Source of the DNA: Streptomyces sp. ISL-12
GTDB lineage: Bacteria; Actinomycetota; Actinomycetes; Streptomycetales; Streptomycetaceae
Assembly: GCF_018614415.1 (NCBI RefSeq)
Contig: NZ_JAGGOO010000045.1
Span: 1 to 36,878, forward strand
Direction: 5' to 3'
Length of the DNA: 36,878 nucleotides
Both the position numbers and the translations under genes were made by a program. Each line of letters starts with the position of its first letter. Positions within the stretch are counted from its first letter, which is position 1. Below are positions 7,117 to 14,929 of the stretch, piece after piece. The notes below the pieces were generated by a model, which had not been told where the DNA came from, searched no databases, and saw nothing but the letters and a program-made list of their open reading frames with translations.

Positions 7117-8778
7117 ATGGACGACTACTACGACCTGGGAACCCACGGCCGGCCCGTGACGACGACGTCCCGCGAGGCCCAGACCTGGTTCGACCGGGGC
7201 CTGGTGTGGACGTACGCCTTCCACCACGAGGAGGCCGTCGCCTGCTTCGAGGCCGCCGCGGCGGCCGACCCGGACTGCGCCATGGCGCACTGGGGCATCG
7301 CCTACGCGCTCGGGCCCAACTACAACAAGCCCTGGGAGGCGTTCGACGACCGGGAGCTGGCGCTGACGGTCGAGCGGACCCACGCCGCCGTGGAGCGCGC
7401 CCACGCGAAGGCCGGCGCGGCCACCCCCGTCGAGCAGGCGCTGATCGGCGCCCTGCGCGCCCGCTACCCGAGGGCCGAGGCCGTCGAGGACTGCGCGGTG
7501 TGGAACCCGCCGTACGCCGACGCGATGTACGCCGTCCACGAACTCGCCCCCGACGACCTGGACGTCGCCGCCCTCTGTGCCGACGCGCTGATGAACCTGA
7601 CGCCGTGGCGGCTGTGGGACCTGCGCACCGGCCGCCCGGCCGAGGGGGCCCGCACCCTGGAGGCCAAGGCGGTCCTCGACCGCGCCCTCGCCACCGAGGC
7701 CGGCCGCGACCACCCGGGCGTCGCGCACTTCTACGTCCACCTGATGGAGATGTCCCCCACCCCCGAGGCGGCCCTGACCGTCGCCGACCGGCTGCGCCAC
7801 CTGGTCCCCGACGCCGGGCACCTGCTGCACATGCCCTCGCACCTGGAGGTCCTGTGCGGCGACTACCGGCGCGTGATCTCGGACAACACCGCGGCGATCG
7901 CCGCCGACGAGAAGTACCGGGCCCGGGCCGGATCGACGAACTTCTACACCCTCTACCGGTCGCACGACCACCACTTCAAGGTCTACGGCGCGATGTTCCT
8001 CGGCCGCTTCCAGGACGCCCTGGAGACCGTGGACCGCCTGGAGGCGTCCATCCCGGAGGAGCTGCTGCGGGTGGAGAGCCCGCCGATGGCCGACTGGCTG
8101 GAGGGCTTCCTCGCCCTGCGCGCGCACGTACTGATCCGGTTCGGCCGCTGGGCGGACATCCTCGCCCTGCCGCTGCCCGCCGACCCGCGGCTGTACTGCG
8201 TGACGACCGCGATGCTGCGCTACGCGCGCGGGGTGGCCCTCTCCGCCACCGGCCGCGTCACCGAGGCGGAGCGCGAGCGGGAGCTGTTCCAGGAGGCCCG
8301 CGCGCGCGTGCCCGCCACCCGCACCCTGTTCAACAACACCTGCGCCGACCTCCTCGCCATCGCCTCCGCGATGCTCGACGGCGAACTGGAGTACCGCAAG
8401 GGCGACCGCGACGCCGCCTTCGCGGCCCTCCGGCGCTCCGTCGAACTGGACGACGGCCTCCCGTACGACGAGCCGTGGGGCTGGATGCAGCCCACCCGGC
8501 ACGCGTACGGCGCCCTGCTCCTGGAACAGGGGCGGGTGGCGGAGGCCGAGGCGGTGTACCGGGCCGACCTGGGCCTGGACGACACCCTGCCGCGCGCCCT
8601 CCAGCACCCCGGCAACGTCTGGGCGCTGCACGGACTGCACGAGTGCCTGGTGCGGCTCGGCAAGGACGGCGAGGCCCGGATCGTGGCCCAGCAACTGCGG
8701 ACGGCGACCGCGCTGGCGGACGTGCCGGTCGAGGCGTCCTGCTTCTGCCGCCTCGACCGGCACTCCTGCTGCGCCTGA
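7117..8778 (+). CDS. TPR-repeat protein of unknown function
   Basis: A soluble protein of 553 residues without signal peptide or membrane segment. TPR-like helical pairs are visible: WFDRGLVWTYAFHHEEAVAC with AAAADPDCAMAHWGIAYALG near the N-terminus, and later HAYGALLLEQGRVAEAEAVY. Histidine-rich motifs occur in the middle (GVAHFYVHLMEM, HLLHMPSHLEV, SHDHHFKVYGAM). The C-terminus ends in a cysteine cluster, CFCRLDRHSCC, which could bind metal. No catalytic motif was recognised. The start ATG 7117 has no Shine-Dalgarno; TATACG ends 6 bases upstream, so a leaderless mRNA is possible. It is convergent with the phytase gene and has no evident operon partner. Confidence 0.82.
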   Translation: MDDYYDLGTHGRPVTTTSREAQTWFDRGLVWTYAFHHEEAVACFEAAAAADPDCAMAHWGIAYALGPNYNKPWEAFDDRELALTVERTHAAVERAHAKAGAATPVEQALIGALRARYPRAEAVEDCAVWNPPYADAMYAVHELAPDDLDVAALCADALMNLTPWRLWDLRTGRPAEGARTLEAKAVLDRALATEAGRDHPGVAHFYVHLMEMSPTPEAALTVADRLRHLVPDAGHLLHMPSHLEVLCGDYRRVISDNTAAIAADEKYRARAGSTNFYTLYRSHDHHFKVYGAMFLGRFQDALETVDRLEASIPEELLRVESPPMADWLEGFLALRAHVLIRFGRWADILALPLPADPRLYCVTTAMLRYARGVALSATGRVTEAERERELFQEARARVPATRTLFNNTCADLLAIASAMLDGELEYRKGDRDAAFAALRRSVELDDGLPYDEPWGWMQPTRHAYGALLLEQGRVAEAEAVYRADLGLDDTLPRALQHPGNVWALHGLHECLVRLGKDGEARIVAQQLRTATALADVPVEASCFCRLDRHSCCA

Positions 8779-8808
8779 CGGCACCTGTCACGCGCCCGAC
8801 GGCAGCCG

Positions 8809-10110
8809 TCAGTCGTCGAGGGCGTCCTTCACGTCCCCGAGGTCGACGAACTTGAAGTTGGTGACGGCCGTCTCGCCGTCCCCGGGGGCGTCATGGCCGT
8901 CCTGCACGACGAGCAGCCCCTGCGGGTAGCGCGACCCGAGCGGCTGGTCGAGCACCGCCGCCCCGTCGCACTCCTCGGAGCCGTCCAGCGCGGCCGAGGC
9001 GGCGGTGACCCGGAAGCCGCCCTCGTACTCGTTGCCGTCGCCGGTCTCGCGGTCGTACGCGGCGAAGGAGTCGTCGCCCTGGCTGGAGGCGAACAGGTAG
9101 CCGTCGCCGTCGTCCTCCTGGAGCAGCGTCAGCCCCTCGACGTCGGCGGAGATCCGGGTGCCGCCGTAGCCGGGGTCGGCGCCCGCGACGCACTCCTCGG
9201 TGCTCTCGTCGTACGTGCCCGGCACCCCGTACTCCCGCACCTTGTCCAGCAGCCGGGGCGTGCCGGTGAGGTCGCCGCGCAGCCGCCAGATGCCGACGTC
9301 CTCCTGACCGGCGTACAGGACGCCGTCGGCCGGGTCGACGACCATGCCCTCGACCTGGGGGAGTTCGTCCGGTTCCGCGCACGGCGACCAGGAGGTGCCG
9401 TCGGGCAGGCGGAAGGAGGACGGCAGGTCGAGGGTGCGCACCTCGCGGTAGCCGACGGTGCCGGAGGCGGTGGGGGTCAGCTCCAGCAGGGCGAGGGTGG
9501 TGCGCTCGCGGCGGCTGACCAGGGCGTAGGAGCGGCCGGTCGAGCGGTCGGTCCAGGTGGCCAGGCCGTACGCCGTGCGCTCCTCGTTGATCTCGGCCTG
9601 GCCGGCGGAGAACACCGGGGCTGCGGCCGGGTCGGTGACGTCCGTCAGCGGACCGGCGGGGGAGGAGGGGTCGATACGGTAGATCCGCAGGCGGTCGTTG
9701 CCGCGGTCGGTGGTGACCGCGAGGTCGGCGCGGCCGGTGCCCAGCTTCACGCCGTGCACCAGGTCCACGTTGTTGAAGCGGCCGGGCGCGTCCTCGGGCG
9801 TCGGACCGGCCGGCGCCGCGATCGACTGCACCAGCCGCGCGTCGAGGTCGTAGACCCGCAGCCCGCCCTCCTTGGCCGTGGCGACGACCAGACTGCGGTC
9901 CGGGTCGGCCGCGTTCCGCCAGATCGCGGGGTCGTCCGCGTCGGCGTTGCCGCCGGCCTCGTCGTCGCTCAGCGGGGCCGTCTCGGCGCGGGGGTGTACG
10001 GTCGGCAGGGCCGCGGCCCGGCCGTGCCGCGCGACAGCCGGGCCGGCCGGAAGGACGACGGCGGCCGCGGTCAGGACGGAGACGGCCAGCCGTCCGAAGG
10101 GGTGCCTCAC
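8809..10110 (-). CDS. Secreted beta-propeller phytase (3-phytase-like)
   Basis: Predicted exported phosphatase that releases phosphate from phytate with calcium as cofactor. The protein has 433 residues. The N-terminus (MRHPFGRLAVSVLTAAAVVLPAGPAVA) is a Sec-type signal peptide. The mature part shows the beta-propeller phytase hallmarks DADDPAIWRNAADPDRSLVVAT, GRFNNVDLVHG and VTTDRGNDRLRIYRID, then DELPQVEGMVVDPADGVLYAGQEDVGIW, ISADVEGLTLL and YLFASSQGDDSFAAYDR. The acidic residues in these blocks are the family's calcium and phosphate ligands. The GTG start is supported by AGGAG 5 bases upstream. An imperfect palindrome lies about 32 bases upstream; no PhoP box was recognised, although phosphate control would be expected. 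Confidence 0.92.
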   Translation of the reverse strand: MRHPFGRLAVSVLTAAAVVLPAGPAVARHGRAAALPTVHPRAETAPLSDDEAGGNADADDPAIWRNAADPDRSLVVATAKEGGLRVYDLDARLVQSIAAPAGPTPEDAPGRFNNVDLVHGVKLGTGRADLAVTTDRGNDRLRIYRIDPSSPAGPLTDVTDPAAAPVFSAGQAEINEERTAYGLATWTDRSTGRSYALVSRRERTTLALLELTPTASGTVGYREVRTLDLPSSFRLPDGTSWSPCAEPDELPQVEGMVVDPADGVLYAGQEDVGIWRLRGDLTGTPRLLDKVREYGVPGTYDESTEECVAGADPGYGGTRISADVEGLTLLQEDDGDGYLFASSQGDDSFAAYDRETGDGNEYEGGFRVTAASAALDGSEECDGAAVLDQPLGSRYPQGLLVVQDGHDAPGDGETAVTNFKFVDLGDVKDALDD

Positions 10111-10141
10111 CGGTACTCCTCGTAGGTCGGAGACATGACAA

Positions 10142-10157
10142 CACGGAACGTTCTGTG
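10142..10157. promoter_or_regulatory. Palindrome upstream of the phytase gene
   Basis: CACGGAACGTTCTGTG is symmetric at 7 of 8 base pairs, centred on GAACGTTC. It lies in the 185-base divergent region between the phytase start and the BlaI-type gene, nearer to phytase. No known regulator site fits; it does not match PhoP boxes, and the gap between GAAC and GTTC is too short for an actinobacterial LexA box. Confidence 0.4.
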
Positions 10158-10225
10158 ATCTTGGTGGCGCAGGGGGTCGGCCGGACGTTCTCCCGGTGAC
10201 GGGACGATGTCCGGAGGGGGAACGG

Positions 10226-10247
10226 AACGCGCCCCGCCGCGGCGTCT
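10226..10247 (+). promoter_or_regulatory. Possible ECF (SigE-like) promoter of the blaI-M56 pair
   Basis: AAC (10226-10228, within GGAAC) and TCT (10245-10247) are separated by 16 bases, the arrangement reported for sigma-E promoters of S. coelicolor. It lies 48 bases before the BlaI-type start. An overlapping TACGAT at 10249-10254 could be a vegetative -10 instead. Confidence 0.35.
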
Positions 10248-10295
10248 ATACGATGGCGCCTCGGGAAACGGACGGCGGCGGAAGGGAGACGGACC

Positions 10296-10679
10296 GTGGC
10301 GGATCACCCGCGTCCCCGCAGGGGGCAGGGCGAACTGGAGGCGCTGGTGCTGTCGGCGCTGGCCGAGGCGGACGGCCCGGCGACGGCCGGCTGGGTGCAG
10401 GAGCGCCTGGGCGGCGGCCTCGCCTACACGACCGTCATCACCATCCTGACCCGGCTGCTGGACAAGGGCGCGGTCACCCGGGAACGGGCCGGCCGCTCCT
10501 TCGCCTGGACCCCCGCGGCGGACCAGGCGGGCCTGGCCGCCCGCAAGATGCGCAAGGTCCTGGACGGGGAGAGCGACCGCGAGGCCGTCCTGGCCAGCTT
10601 CGTCACCGGCCTCGACCCCGACGACGAGCGGCTGCTGCGCGACTTGCTGGGGCAGTCCCGCGACGAAGGGGAAGACTGA
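10296..10679 (+). CDS. BlaI/MecI/CopY-family transcriptional repressor
   Basis: A winged-helix repressor of 127 residues, the usual family size. The DNA-binding domain covers about residues 8-75: GELEALVLSALAEADGPATA, then WVQERLGGGLAYTTVITILT with RLLDKGAVTRERAGRSFAW, matching the BlaI pattern in which 'T.....L..K' forms the recognition helix and wing. The C-terminal part (DREAVLASFVTGLDPDDERLLRDLL) would dimerise. The GTG start at 10296 has GGGAG 7 bases upstream. The next gene, 6 bases downstream, encodes an M56 metallopeptidase, the classic sensor partner that inactivates BlaI. The target genes and signal are unknown. Confidence 0.92.
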   Translation: MADHPRPRRGQGELEALVLSALAEADGPATAGWVQERLGGGLAYTTVITILTRLLDKGAVTRERAGRSFAWTPAADQAGLAARKMRKVLDGESDREAVLASFVTGLDPDDERLLRDLLGQSRDEGED

Positions 10680-10685
10680 CGCCTC

Positions 10686-11612
10686 ATGGGGCTCTTCGTC
10701 TTTCTCCCGCTGGTCCTGCCGCTGACGGCATGGCCGGTCGCCCGCCTGGCCGAACAGCATCTGCACCCCCGGACCGCGACCCGGCTGCTGACCGCCGTGG
10801 CCGCGGTGATGGCGCTGTGCAGCACGGTCTGCCTGGGGCTGGTGATGGTGGTCGGCACCGCCCAGCTCCCCGGCAACCCGCTGCCCGACGGCTGGTCCGA
10901 CCCGGAGGTGCGGGCCGCCGTCCCCTTCGACGAGGTGGCCGGCAAGGCGGCCATCCCCGCGCTGTGCGCCGTCGTCGTGACCTGCGCGCGTGCGCTGTGG
11001 CGGCACGGCCGGGTGCGCCGCCGCGCCCACGAGGCGCTGGCCGGACTCCCCGGCACCTCGGTGGCCGTCCTGCCGGACGACGTTCCCTACGCCTACGCGC
11101 TGCCCGGCGGCCGGCGCGACCGGGTGGTCGTCACCACCGCCCTGCTGGAACGGCTCGAACCCGCCGAGCGCCGGGCCCTGTTCGCCCACGAACGGGCCCA
11201 CCTGACCGGCCGGCACCACCGCTTCCTGCTCGCGGTCCGGCTCGCCGCGCTGGCCAACCCGTTCCTGAGACCGCTGCGCACGGCGGTGGCGTACACCGCC
11301 GAGCGCTGGGCCGACGAGGAGGCCGCCCGGGTCACCGGCAGCCGCCGGGCGGTGGCCACCGCCATCGGCAAGGCGGCCCTCGTCTCCCGCGGTACCCCGG
11401 TCGCCACCCTGGCCGGCCTCGCCGCGCCGGGCCCGGTGCCGCGCCGGGTGGCGGCCCTGCTCGGGCCCGCCCCGGTGGCGCGCCGCCGCCCGTCGGTCTT
11501 CACCTCGGTGGGCCTGGCGGCGTGGGCCGCGGCGGCGGGCACCGCCGCGTCCGTGATGTCGTCCGCGAACGCGACGGTGACGATGTTCCTGATCTTCCGG
11601 GCGGCCTTCTGA
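10686..11612 (+). CDS. M56-family (BlaR1-like) membrane metallopeptidase
   Basis: Membrane-bound zinc peptidase of 308 residues, expected to relay a signal by promoting cleavage of the BlaI-type repressor encoded just upstream. The N-terminus holds two hydrophobic segments (LFVFLPLVLPLTAWPV, LLTAVAAVMALCSTVCLGLVMVV), a third lies near residue 90, and one near the C-terminus (SVGLAAWAAAAGTAASVM). The zinc motif HERAH is at residues 168-172 with the distal glutamate in ERWADEEAARV. It lacks the extracellular penicillin-binding domain of true BlaR1, so a beta-lactam signal cannot be assumed. This short type is common in actinomycetes. Confidence 0.9.
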   Translation: MGLFVFLPLVLPLTAWPVARLAEQHLHPRTATRLLTAVAAVMALCSTVCLGLVMVVGTAQLPGNPLPDGWSDPEVRAAVPFDEVAGKAAIPALCAVVVTCARALWRHGRVRRRAHEALAGLPGTSVAVLPDDVPYAYALPGGRRDRVVVTTALLERLEPAERRALFAHERAHLTGRHHRFLLAVRLAALANPFLRPLRTAVAYTAERWADEEAARVTGSRRAVATAIGKAALVSRGTPVATLAGLAAPGPVPRRVAALLGPAPVARRRPSVFTSVGLAAWAAAAGTAASVMSSANATVTMFLIFRAAF

Positions 11613-11632
11613 CGAGGCCGGTGCCGAGGCGC

Positions 11633-13897
11633 TCAGTACGCGCGCACGGCGACCACCCGGGCGTGCCGTGCGCCGTGGGTGGCGTCGACCCGTAGCCGCA
11701 GGGCACGGACACCGCGCAGGCCGTCCCCGTCGAAGCGATGGACGCGGTGGCGGCGGCGGTTGTCCCGCTCGGTGACCACGGTCCGCCAGACGTCCCGCGC
11801 GTCCAGCGCCTGCAGACGGTAGTGGCGCACCAGTTCCGGCATGACCTCGTACGGCGTGCGGTGCCGGTGGAGGTTGTTGAGGTACTCGTCCACGTCGTCG
11901 TCGAAGACGAGCCGCACCGACCGCAGGTCCTGCGGGGTCTCCCAGTCCAGCCGCAGCCACTGCTCGGCGCGGTCCGGGTCGGCGAGGGCGGTCGAGGACC
12001 ACATCTGCGGCCCTCCGTAAGGGCGCTGGTAGCCCCCCACGGTCTTCTCGGGAGCGAGTGCCCGGCTGTCCGGCGTCATCCCGAAGCAGAAGGACCGGCG
12101 GCGCAGCCCGCGCGCCTGCCATTCCAGCACGCGCTGGCCTTCCTCCTCGGGGATGTCGTGATCGACCGCCGGGTCCCCGTCCGCCCTGCGCCGCAGGGCC
12201 AGGACGCCGGGGACGCGTTCGTCGGTGAGCCGGAGCGCGACGCCGGGCGCGGCACGGACGACGACGATCACGTTCTCCGGGGCGGCCGGCCGGTGGCCGA
12301 GCCGTGCCGTGACCCAGTCCGGCCCCCCGGCGGGCACCCGCACGGTGGTGGTGAGCAGCCGCTCGACGGGGACGGCGTTCTCCGGCAGTCCCGTGCCCCA
12401 CAGCTCCACCGTCAGGTCGGACGCGTGCTCCGCGGAGACCAGGAGCTGTACGGAATCGAGGGCCGGGTCCACGGGCAGCAGCAGTCCCACGTCCCTGGTC
12501 AGGGGGTAGGGCTCACCGTCCGGTCCGGCCGCCGGCCGGGTGAGGGTGGAGGAGGCGGTGACGGTGGCCGCGCGGGCGAGATCGGCCTCGTCGGTGTTGC
12601 GCACTCCGATGACGGAGGCGTCCTGGCGCAGCAGCGTCTGGGTGAGCAGGCCGGGCCGCCGGCGGGCGAGGAGTCGGGGGGTGATGCCGTCGCGGACGCA
12701 CAGGGCGGCGGCGGTCCCCGCGGCCTCGCCGAGGGTGGCGCAGGTGGCCATGACCCGGGTGGCGCCGAAGGCGATGTGGGTGGCGGAGATGTTGCGGCCG
12801 GCGAACAGGAGGTTGTCGACGTTGACGGAGTACAGGCAGCGCAGCGGGATGTGGAAGATGCCGTCGGCATACCGCTGGCGTGCTCCGGGGCCCTCGGCGT
12901 ACATCCCCGCGACGGGGTGCAGGTCGACGGACCAGCCGCCGAAGGCGACCCGGTCCTCGAACTGCCGCTGCTCCAGGATGTCCTGCTGGGTCAGGGTGTG
13001 GTCGCCCACGAAGCGGCGGTACTCGCGTTTGCCGGGCAGCGAGCCGACCCATTCCAGGGTGAGGGTGTCGGCCTCGAACCGGCCGGAGTTCTTGATGTGG
13101 TCCCAGATCCCCATGATCACGGACTGGAGTTCGTCGCGGATGCGCTCGTTGTCGTGGACGGTGTCCAGCTCGCCGCCCCACTCGATCCACCAGTAGTCGC
13201 AGCCGTTGTCCCCGGTGCGCAGCACGCGGTTGCGCAGGATCGGCGTCTGTGTCAGGTCCTTGGCGTAGGAGGGTGGCACGAACTTCACGGGCCGGCCCGC
13301 GTCCTTGGTGTGGAACAGGATCGTGGAACCCAGCAGTTCGCCGTCGCCCTCCTCGGGCGCCCACGGCTCGCCGTGCTCCGAGCGGCCCTCGCGGCCGATG
13401 CGGTGGGCGGCCCCCGCCAGGTACCCGACCAGGCCGTCGCCCGTGCAGTCGAGGAACTGCCGCGCCGTGAAGGTGATGTGCCGCTCCGATCCCTGGGTCC
13501 AGCCGGTGACGGACTGCACCGTGCGCGCGTCGTCGGGACCGTGCGCCGCCACCTCGCGCACGTCGGTGTTCAGGTACAGGTCGATGAGCGGTTCGGCCAG
13601 CACCGCGTCGAGGACGACCTGGTCCCAGTAGTAGGGATTGCCCTCGGGGTTGCGGAACTGGTTCTCGGTGTACAGCTCCCCCATGATCCCGGTCTCCCGG
13701 GCGTACCGCTGGACACCGTGCGCGGTGGCACCGCACACCCACACGCGCACCTCGCTGCTGGAGTTGCCGCCCAGCACCGGCCGGTTGTGCACCAGCGCCA
13801 CGCGCCGGCCGAGCCGGGCCGCGGCCACGGCCGCGCACACTCCGGCCAGTCCGCCGCCGATCACGGTGATGTCGTGGCTGACGTGTTCAGTGCGCAT
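11633..13897 (-). CDS. FAD-dependent oxidoreductase with C-terminal beta-sandwich-like region
   Basis: Predicted flavoenzyme of 754 residues without signal peptide. The N-terminus has the dinucleotide fold ITVIGGGLAGVCAA (residues 10-23) ending in VALVHNRPVLGGNSSSEVRV, typical of the FAD_oxidored family (PF12831). FLDCTGDGLVGYLAG and NLLFAGRNISATH are further family blocks. The C-terminal 220 residues have a discoidin-like character (EQWLRLDWETPQDLRSVRLV ... RALRLRVDATHG), which could bind sugar. Start ATG 13897 has AGGAG 7 bases upstream and overlaps the esterase gene by 11 bases. Such flavoproteins recur in polysaccharide clusters, but their reaction is poorly known; oxidation of a sugar hydroxyl is a reasonable inference only. 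It is the last gene of the minus arm. Confidence 0.85.
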   Translation of the reverse strand: MRTEHVSHDITVIGGGLAGVCAAVAAARLGRRVALVHNRPVLGGNSSSEVRVWVCGATAHGVQRYARETGIMGELYTENQFRNPEGNPYYWDQVVLDAVLAEPLIDLYLNTDVREVAAHGPDDARTVQSVTGWTQGSERHITFTARQFLDCTGDGLVGYLAGAAHRIGREGRSEHGEPWAPEEGDGELLGSTILFHTKDAGRPVKFVPPSYAKDLTQTPILRNRVLRTGDNGCDYWWIEWGGELDTVHDNERIRDELQSVIMGIWDHIKNSGRFEADTLTLEWVGSLPGKREYRRFVGDHTLTQQDILEQRQFEDRVAFGGWSVDLHPVAGMYAEGPGARQRYADGIFHIPLRCLYSVNVDNLLFAGRNISATHIAFGATRVMATCATLGEAAGTAAALCVRDGITPRLLARRRPGLLTQTLLRQDASVIGVRNTDEADLARAATVTASSTLTRPAAGPDGEPYPLTRDVGLLLPVDPALDSVQLLVSAEHASDLTVELWGTGLPENAVPVERLLTTTVRVPAGGPDWVTARLGHRPAAPENVIVVVRAAPGVALRLTDERVPGVLALRRRADGDPAVDHDIPEEEGQRVLEWQARGLRRRSFCFGMTPDSRALAPEKTVGGYQRPYGGPQMWSSTALADPDRAEQWLRLDWETPQDLRSVRLVFDDDVDEYLNNLHRHRTPYEVMPELVRHYRLQALDARDVWRTVVTERDNRRRHRVHRFDGDGLRGVRALRLRVDATHGARHARVVAVRAY

Positions 13898-14885
13898 GGG
13901 TCTGCTCCTGGTGTGCGGCGGTCCGGGCCGGCAGCCAGCGCAGCTGGGCCTCCGTCTGGAAGGGGCCGCCGCCCTCGTGGTCGTTGAAGGGGTAGACCTG
14001 GATGGTCCGGTCCCGGCCCGCGTAGGCGTTGTGGGCGGCGAACACCGTGGACGGCGGACAGGTCCGGTCCTCCAGGGCCACCGAGAACAGGGCCGGCGCC
14101 GTCGCCCGGGCGGCGAAGTGGACGGCGTCGAAGTAGGAGAGCGTGGTGAAGACCCGTTCGGCGCGGTCCCGGTGGGCACCGAGATAGCGGGCGATCTCCC
14201 GGTAGGGTCCCTGGTCGGCGAGGGTGACGCCCCGGGGAAAGGCGCACAGGAACGGCACGTCGGCGGCGACGGCGGTCAGGCCGTCGACGAGCCCGGCGAC
14301 GGCCAGGGCGATCCCGCCGCCCTGGCTGACCCCGGTCACGGCGACCCTGGCGGCGTCCACACGGGGGTGCGAGCGGACGGCCTCCACGGCGCGCACGGCG
14401 TCCGCGAACAGCCGCCGGTAGTAGTACGTGCGCGGGTCTTCGATCCCCCGGGTCAGCTGGCCGGGTTGGGCCGGGCCGCTGCCCTCCGGGTCCGGGGTGT
14501 GCCCGGGGGAGAAGGCGCCGCTGCCCTGGCCGCGGTTGTCCATCACCAGGTGGGCGTGGCCGGCGGCGGCCCAGCGCAGGTGCTGGTGGGCGAGGCCCCG
14601 CCCGCCGTTGTAGCCGATGTACTCGACCACGGCGGGCAGCGGCCCCTGGACGTGCGCCGGCAGGAGCAGCCAGGCCTTGACCGGGTGGCCGCCGTGACCC
14701 GAGAACGTGACGTCGTACGCTTGGACGGCGCTCAGCGGCAGGTCGAGCGGGCGGAAGCGGGCGTCCAGCGGATGTCTGCGCGTCTCCTCGGACGTCCGCC
14801 GCCAGAACGCGTCGAAGTCGTCCGGTTCCGCCAGCGCGGGCCGGTAGCCGCGCAGCTCGTCCAGTGGCAGGTCGAAATGGGCCAC
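13887..14885 (-). CDS. CE7-type acetyl xylan esterase / cephalosporin-C deacetylase-like hydrolase
   Basis: Alpha/beta hydrolase of 332 residues, close to the CE7 length of about 320, with no signal peptide, so likely acting on imported oligosaccharides. The N-terminus (HFDLPLDELRGYRP...PDDFDAFWRRT) is the typical CE7 opening. The oxyanion region PAVVEYIGYNGGRG and the block MDNRGQGS are family hallmarks. The catalytic triad reads as Ser187 (GVSQGG), Asp273 (LEDRTCPP) and His303 (NDHEGG). The chosen GTG at 14885 has AAGGAG about 8 bases upstream; the frame is open further upstream but in the shadow of the glycosidase gene. It probably removes acetyl groups from oligosaccharides taken up by the linked importer. 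Confidence 0.92.
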   Translation of the reverse strand: MAHFDLPLDELRGYRPALAEPDDFDAFWRRTSEETRRHPLDARFRPLDLPLSAVQAYDVTFSGHGGHPVKAWLLLPAHVQGPLPAVVEYIGYNGGRGLAHQHLRWAAAGHAHLVMDNRGQGSGAFSPGHTPDPEGSGPAQPGQLTRGIEDPRTYYYRRLFADAVRAVEAVRSHPRVDAARVAVTGVSQGGGIALAVAGLVDGLTAVAADVPFLCAFPRGVTLADQGPYREIARYLGAHRDRAERVFTTLSYFDAVHFAARATAPALFSVALEDRTCPPSTVFAAHNAYAGRDRTIQVYPFNDHEGGGPFQTEAQLRWLPARTAAHQEQTHAH

Positions 14886-14929
14886 CCTGGGGGCTCCTTG
14901 TCGGGTTCGGTGGGGTGGACGGTGCCGGG

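Noticed and set aside
6907..8784. Minus-strand open frame opposite the TPR gene
   Set aside because: No recognisable motif, biased composition, and the plus-strand protein has clear TPR helices.
8798..8810. GACGGC-A-GCCGTC hairpin between the TPR and phytase genes
   Set aside because: The symmetric arms leave a one-base loop; the realistic stem is only 4 bp, too weak to call a terminator.
10142..10157. LexA (SOS) box or PhoP box upstream of phytase
   Set aside because: The GAAC and GTTC halves abut rather than being spaced by four bases, and there are no 11-bp direct GTTCAC-type repeats.
11738..13987. Plus-strand open frame opposite the FAD oxidoreductase gene
   Set aside because: The minus frame has a canonical FAD-binding motif and family blocks; the plus frame has none.
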